From: a bacterium
Lineage (GTDB): Bacteria > Patescibacteriota > CPR2 > UBA1875 > JAJYID01
Direction of reading: 5' to 3'
Length of the DNA stretch: 14,894 nucleotides
Assembly: GCA_021823605.1 (NCBI GenBank)
Contig: JAKANV010000009.1
Span: 1 to 14,894, forward strand
The notes beneath the pieces are model-generated. The model was not told where the DNA came from and searched no databases. It was given only the letters and a program-made list of their open reading frames with translations. Below are positions 12,756 through 14,894 of the stretch, one piece after another. How positions within the stretch are numbered: the stretch's first letter is position 1; each line of letters starts with the position of its first letter. The translations under genes were made by a program, and so were the position numbers.

Positions 12756-14738
12756 TCATTTCACCATCTTCAGAAAATCTTGTTCACTTATGATCTTTAT
12801 CCCTAGCTGTTCAGCTTTGTCGGCTTTTGAACCGGGGTTGTCGCCGACAACCACGAAGTCAGTACTTTTTGAAACCGAACCCGAGGCATTCCCGCCGTTT
12901 ATGCGGATCAGCTCTTCCGCTTCATCGCGGGTGATAGTATTCAGTGAGCCGGTAAGAACGAACGTCTTACCTTCCAGTTTATTCTTTACCGCTTCATAAA
13001 CTATTTCTACCCCGTTGTCATTTAACTTCTTTAAAAATTCGAGATTCTTTTTATTTCTGAACCATTTATAGATACTTTCTGATGCGACATCGCCAATCCC
13101 GTCAATCACTTGTAAATCCTCAAGTGAAGCACTACGAATATCTTCCAATTTCCTAAATTTTCTCGTAATATCTGATGCTGTGATCGCTCCAACATGGCGG
13201 ATGCCAAGACCGTAAAGGAATCTTCTGAAGGACACCTTTTTGTGTTCGGAAATAGACTCAACTAGGTTTTTTGCCGAAGTTTCGGCAAACCGTTCCAGTG
13301 GCGTAAGGTCGCCTTCTGTAAGGGCAAAAAGGTCAGCCGCATTCTCTATTAATCCTTCCTCAATAAGCTGGGTGACTATCTTCTCGCCGAGGCCTTCTAT
13401 GTTAAACGCGCCTTTTGAAACAAAGTGACCAATCTTTTGCATTTCAATAGCAAAGCAGTTTTCAGCGGCGCATCTGGCCACCGCCTCACCTTCTGGTTTA
13501 ATAATCGGTCCGCCGCAGATAGGACACTCTGTCGGCATTTTAAATACCTTTTCTTTTCCTGTTCTTAAATTTTTAATTGGTCCAATGACCTCTGGGATTA
13601 TATCGCCGGCTTTTTGAATAATAACAGTGTCGCCGATCCGGATGTCTTTTCGTTTAATCTCGTCTTCGTTATGCAGTGTTGCCCGGGAAACGGTTGTACC
13701 GGCAACTTTCACCGGAGTGAGCACGGCAAATGGCGTCACCGCGCCGGTCCGCCCGACATTGACGCGAATTTCCTCCAGCGTTGTTGTCACCTGCTCGGCT
13801 GAGAACTTATATGCCGCTACTCCACGAGGAGCTTTCCCGACTATGCCAAGCCGACTAACCAAATCCTCCGAGTTTACATTGATAACCGCTCCATCTGTCT
13901 GGTATGGCAGCATTTTACGCTTATCTTCCCACTCTTCTAAAAATTTCTCAACTTCTTTCAGATTCTTGGCATGTTTAGAGTTTGGTTCGACTTTAAATCC
14001 CAGTTTTTTTGCCATTTCGTGTTCCTGCTCGTGCGTCTGTATTCCTTCCTCGTAAATCGCCCATGCCATAAACTTTAGTTTTCGAGCCGATACGATTTTC
14101 GGGTCTAGTTGCCTGAGTGTTCCCGCCGCCAGATTCCTCGGGTTAGCATAGGTTTTTTCGCCCCTTTTCTCCTGCTCGGCATTTACCTTCTCAAATTGCT
14201 TGTAATCCATATAGACTTCACCTCGCACTTCTACGTCCACAGGTTCTGTAAGTTTCAACGGAATACTTTCGATGGTACGGATGTTTTGCGTCACATCCTC
14301 GCCAGTTGTGCCATCACCGCGAGTAGCGGCTGTTTTTAGCAGTCCTTTTTCATAAGTTAAATACACACTGAGACCGTCTAGCTTTAGTTCTGCATAATAG
14401 TCCAGCCTTTCATTTGGAACGAGTTTCTGAACCCTCTTTTCCCAGTCCTCCATTTCCGAGGAGTCAAATACATCATTGAGTGAAAGTCCTGGGTGGGCGT
14501 GGCGAACTTTTTGAAACTTTGCGAGCGATTTACCGGCAACACGTTGGGTCGGTGAGTCAGGTGTAATGAGCTCCGGATACATTTCTTCAATTTGTGAAAG
14601 CTCGTGCATCAGGGAAGTTTTCACGCTTTCAGATACTATTTCCTTATCCAAGACATGATAAGCATAGCGAATACGGTCTATTTCAGCCCGAAGTTTTTCG
14701 GCTCGCTTTTTGGCATCGCTAAAAGAAATCTTTTCCAT
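12756..14738 (-). CDS. ligA: NAD-dependent DNA ligase (LigA)
   Basis: 660 aa from the ATG at 14738. Seals nicks in DNA using NAD+, needed to join Okazaki fragments and in repair. Order (numbering from 14738): Ia domain with the conserved Tyr region (YAYH, 26-29), adenylation domain with the nucleophile Lys119 in ELKLDGLSV, GDGTTGEDVT (141-150), OB fold, four zinc Cys at 405, 408, 423 and 428, helix-hairpin-helix repeats (HVGAITASDI, IDGIGDVASESI), and a C-terminal BRCT domain (about 586-660, GKTFVLTGSLNTITRDEAE). A start at 14774 would add 12 residues (MAAKGLLGYNLP) but lies directly against a terminator. The 14738 ATG has TATAAT 6 nt upstream and no Shine-Dalgarno, fitting a leaderless mRNA. 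Not operonic with the upstream unit. Confidence 0.97.
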   Translation of the reverse strand: MEKISFSDAKKRAEKLRAEIDRIRYAYHVLDKEIVSESVKTSLMHELSQIEEMYPELITPDSPTQRVAGKSLAKFQKVRHAHPGLSLNDVFDSSEMEDWEKRVQKLVPNERLDYYAELKLDGLSVYLTYEKGLLKTAATRGDGTTGEDVTQNIRTIESIPLKLTEPVDVEVRGEVYMDYKQFEKVNAEQEKRGEKTYANPRNLAAGTLRQLDPKIVSARKLKFMAWAIYEEGIQTHEQEHEMAKKLGFKVEPNSKHAKNLKEVEKFLEEWEDKRKMLPYQTDGAVINVNSEDLVSRLGIVGKAPRGVAAYKFSAEQVTTTLEEIRVNVGRTGAVTPFAVLTPVKVAGTTVSRATLHNEDEIKRKDIRIGDTVIIQKAGDIIPEVIGPIKNLRTGKEKVFKMPTECPICGGPIIKPEGEAVARCAAENCFAIEMQKIGHFVSKGAFNIEGLGEKIVTQLIEEGLIENAADLFALTEGDLTPLERFAETSAKNLVESISEHKKVSFRRFLYGLGIRHVGAITASDITRKFRKLEDIRSASLEDLQVIDGIGDVASESIYKWFRNKKNLEFLKKLNDNGVEIVYEAVKNKLEGKTFVLTGSLNTITRDEAEELIRINGGNASGSVSKSTDFVVVGDNPGSKADKAEQLGIKIISEQDFLKMVK

Positions 14739-14744
14739 AGGTAA

Positions 14745-14750
14745 ATTATA
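14745..14750 (-). promoter_or_regulatory. -10 element, leaderless start of ligA
   Basis: A consensus TATAAT on the minus strand, 6 nt before the ATG at 14738, which supports that start over 14774. The -35 region (TGGCTG at 17 nt) is poor. Confidence 0.55.
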
Positions 14751-14777
14751 TCCTAAAAGACCCTTTGCAGCCATCGT

Positions 14778-14807
14778 AAAAAGGAAAGAGAGCCCAGAGG
14801 ACTCTCT
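14778..14807 (-). terminator. Rho-independent terminator of the unit upstream of ligA
   Basis: On the minus strand a 9-bp stem AGAGAGTCC/GGGCTCTCT (one T-G wobble) with a TCT loop is followed by TTTCCTTTTT (14778-14786). It ends transcription arriving from beyond 14894 just before the ligA promoter. Confidence 0.75.
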
Positions 14808-14894
14808 AACATTTGTCTGCGACGGGATTGAACTCTGGAGATCAGTCTCTCCAGGAATATTCGTGGCCTCATCTGCGGCACTTCCATCTTATGC
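14808..14894 (-). other. Structured 3' end of an upstream transcript, gene not identified
   Basis: On the minus strand, two hairpins precede the terminator: GTGCC/GG-c-CAC near the edge, and a perfect 7-bp stem CTGGAGA/TCTCCAG (14835-14841 and 14848-14854) with a 6-nt loop. A GTTCAATCCC follows and recalls a tRNA T-loop, but its flanks do not pair as a T-arm should. No convincing ORF covers it. It could be the 3' end of a small RNA or an untranslated tail. Confidence 0.3.

Noticed and set aside
14739..14774. ATG at 14774 as the ligA start
   Set aside because: It sits 3 nt after the T-tract of a terminator and upstream of the TATAAT that best explains ligA transcription; the extra 12 residues are not typical of LigA.
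14811..14870. Possible tRNA (GTTCAATCCC resembles a T-loop)
   Set aside because: The T-arm flanks do not pair, the central stem is 7 bp with a 6-nt loop rather than 5 bp with 7, and no acceptor stem can be formed.

Overview
The window reads as a bacterial chromosome segment in which every supported gene lies on the minus strand. The most likely source is a Candidate Phyla Radiation (Patescibacteria) genome. That is an inference from three things: housekeeping genes embedded among small membrane proteins of types common in those genomes, several starts with a -10-like hexamer 6-7 bases upstream of the ATG (leaderless-type), and GatCAB for indirect tRNA amidation. Class or order cannot be fixed from sequence alone. 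GC is moderate, and a hand count of the first 300 bases gives about 52%, which looks higher than in the housekeeping genes.

Layout, read in the direction of transcription (right to left). A rho-independent terminator at 14778-14807 ends an upstream unit whose 3' part shows hairpins but no recognised gene. Next comes ligA (NAD-dependent DNA ligase), which probably starts at 14738 on a leaderless transcript, then a tight unit gatC-gatA-cyclophilin-unknown membrane-anchored protein (12738 to 9811; overlaps of 4 and 1 nt, then a 2-nt gap). Two tandem paralogues with a PH-like core and a SHOCT tail follow (9743-9261 and 9169-8684). gatB (8645-7188) stands apart from gatCA with its own promoter and is followed by a small His-rich membrane protein (7177-6890). 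Then come an HdeD/DUF308 membrane protein (6760-6149) with a strong terminator, and two YggT-like membrane proteins (5955-5515 and 5480-5064) ending in a long hairpin. A two-TM protein follows (4969-4367), distantly related to the 9811-10266 protein. dnaE (4259-834) is the largest gene. At the left edge, a separate unit of unrecognised small genes (676-446, 406-230, and 285 off the edge) sits behind a promoter-like sequence and a 19-bp inverted repeat.

Functionally the window combines replication and repair (DnaE, LigA), translation fidelity (GatCAB turning misacylated Glu-tRNAGln/Asp-tRNAAsn into Gln-/Asn-tRNA), extracytoplasmic folding (membrane-anchored cyclophilin) and a set of envelope proteins. 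The points most worth a second look are a shared N-terminal GxTF(Y/F) module on three neighbouring membrane proteins from two unrelated families, the repeated leaderless architecture, a HEPN-like Rx4H motif in a membrane-anchored protein with a degenerate paralogue, and the left-edge unit behind the long inverted repeat. No CRISPR array, insertion sequence, rRNA or convincing tRNA was seen.
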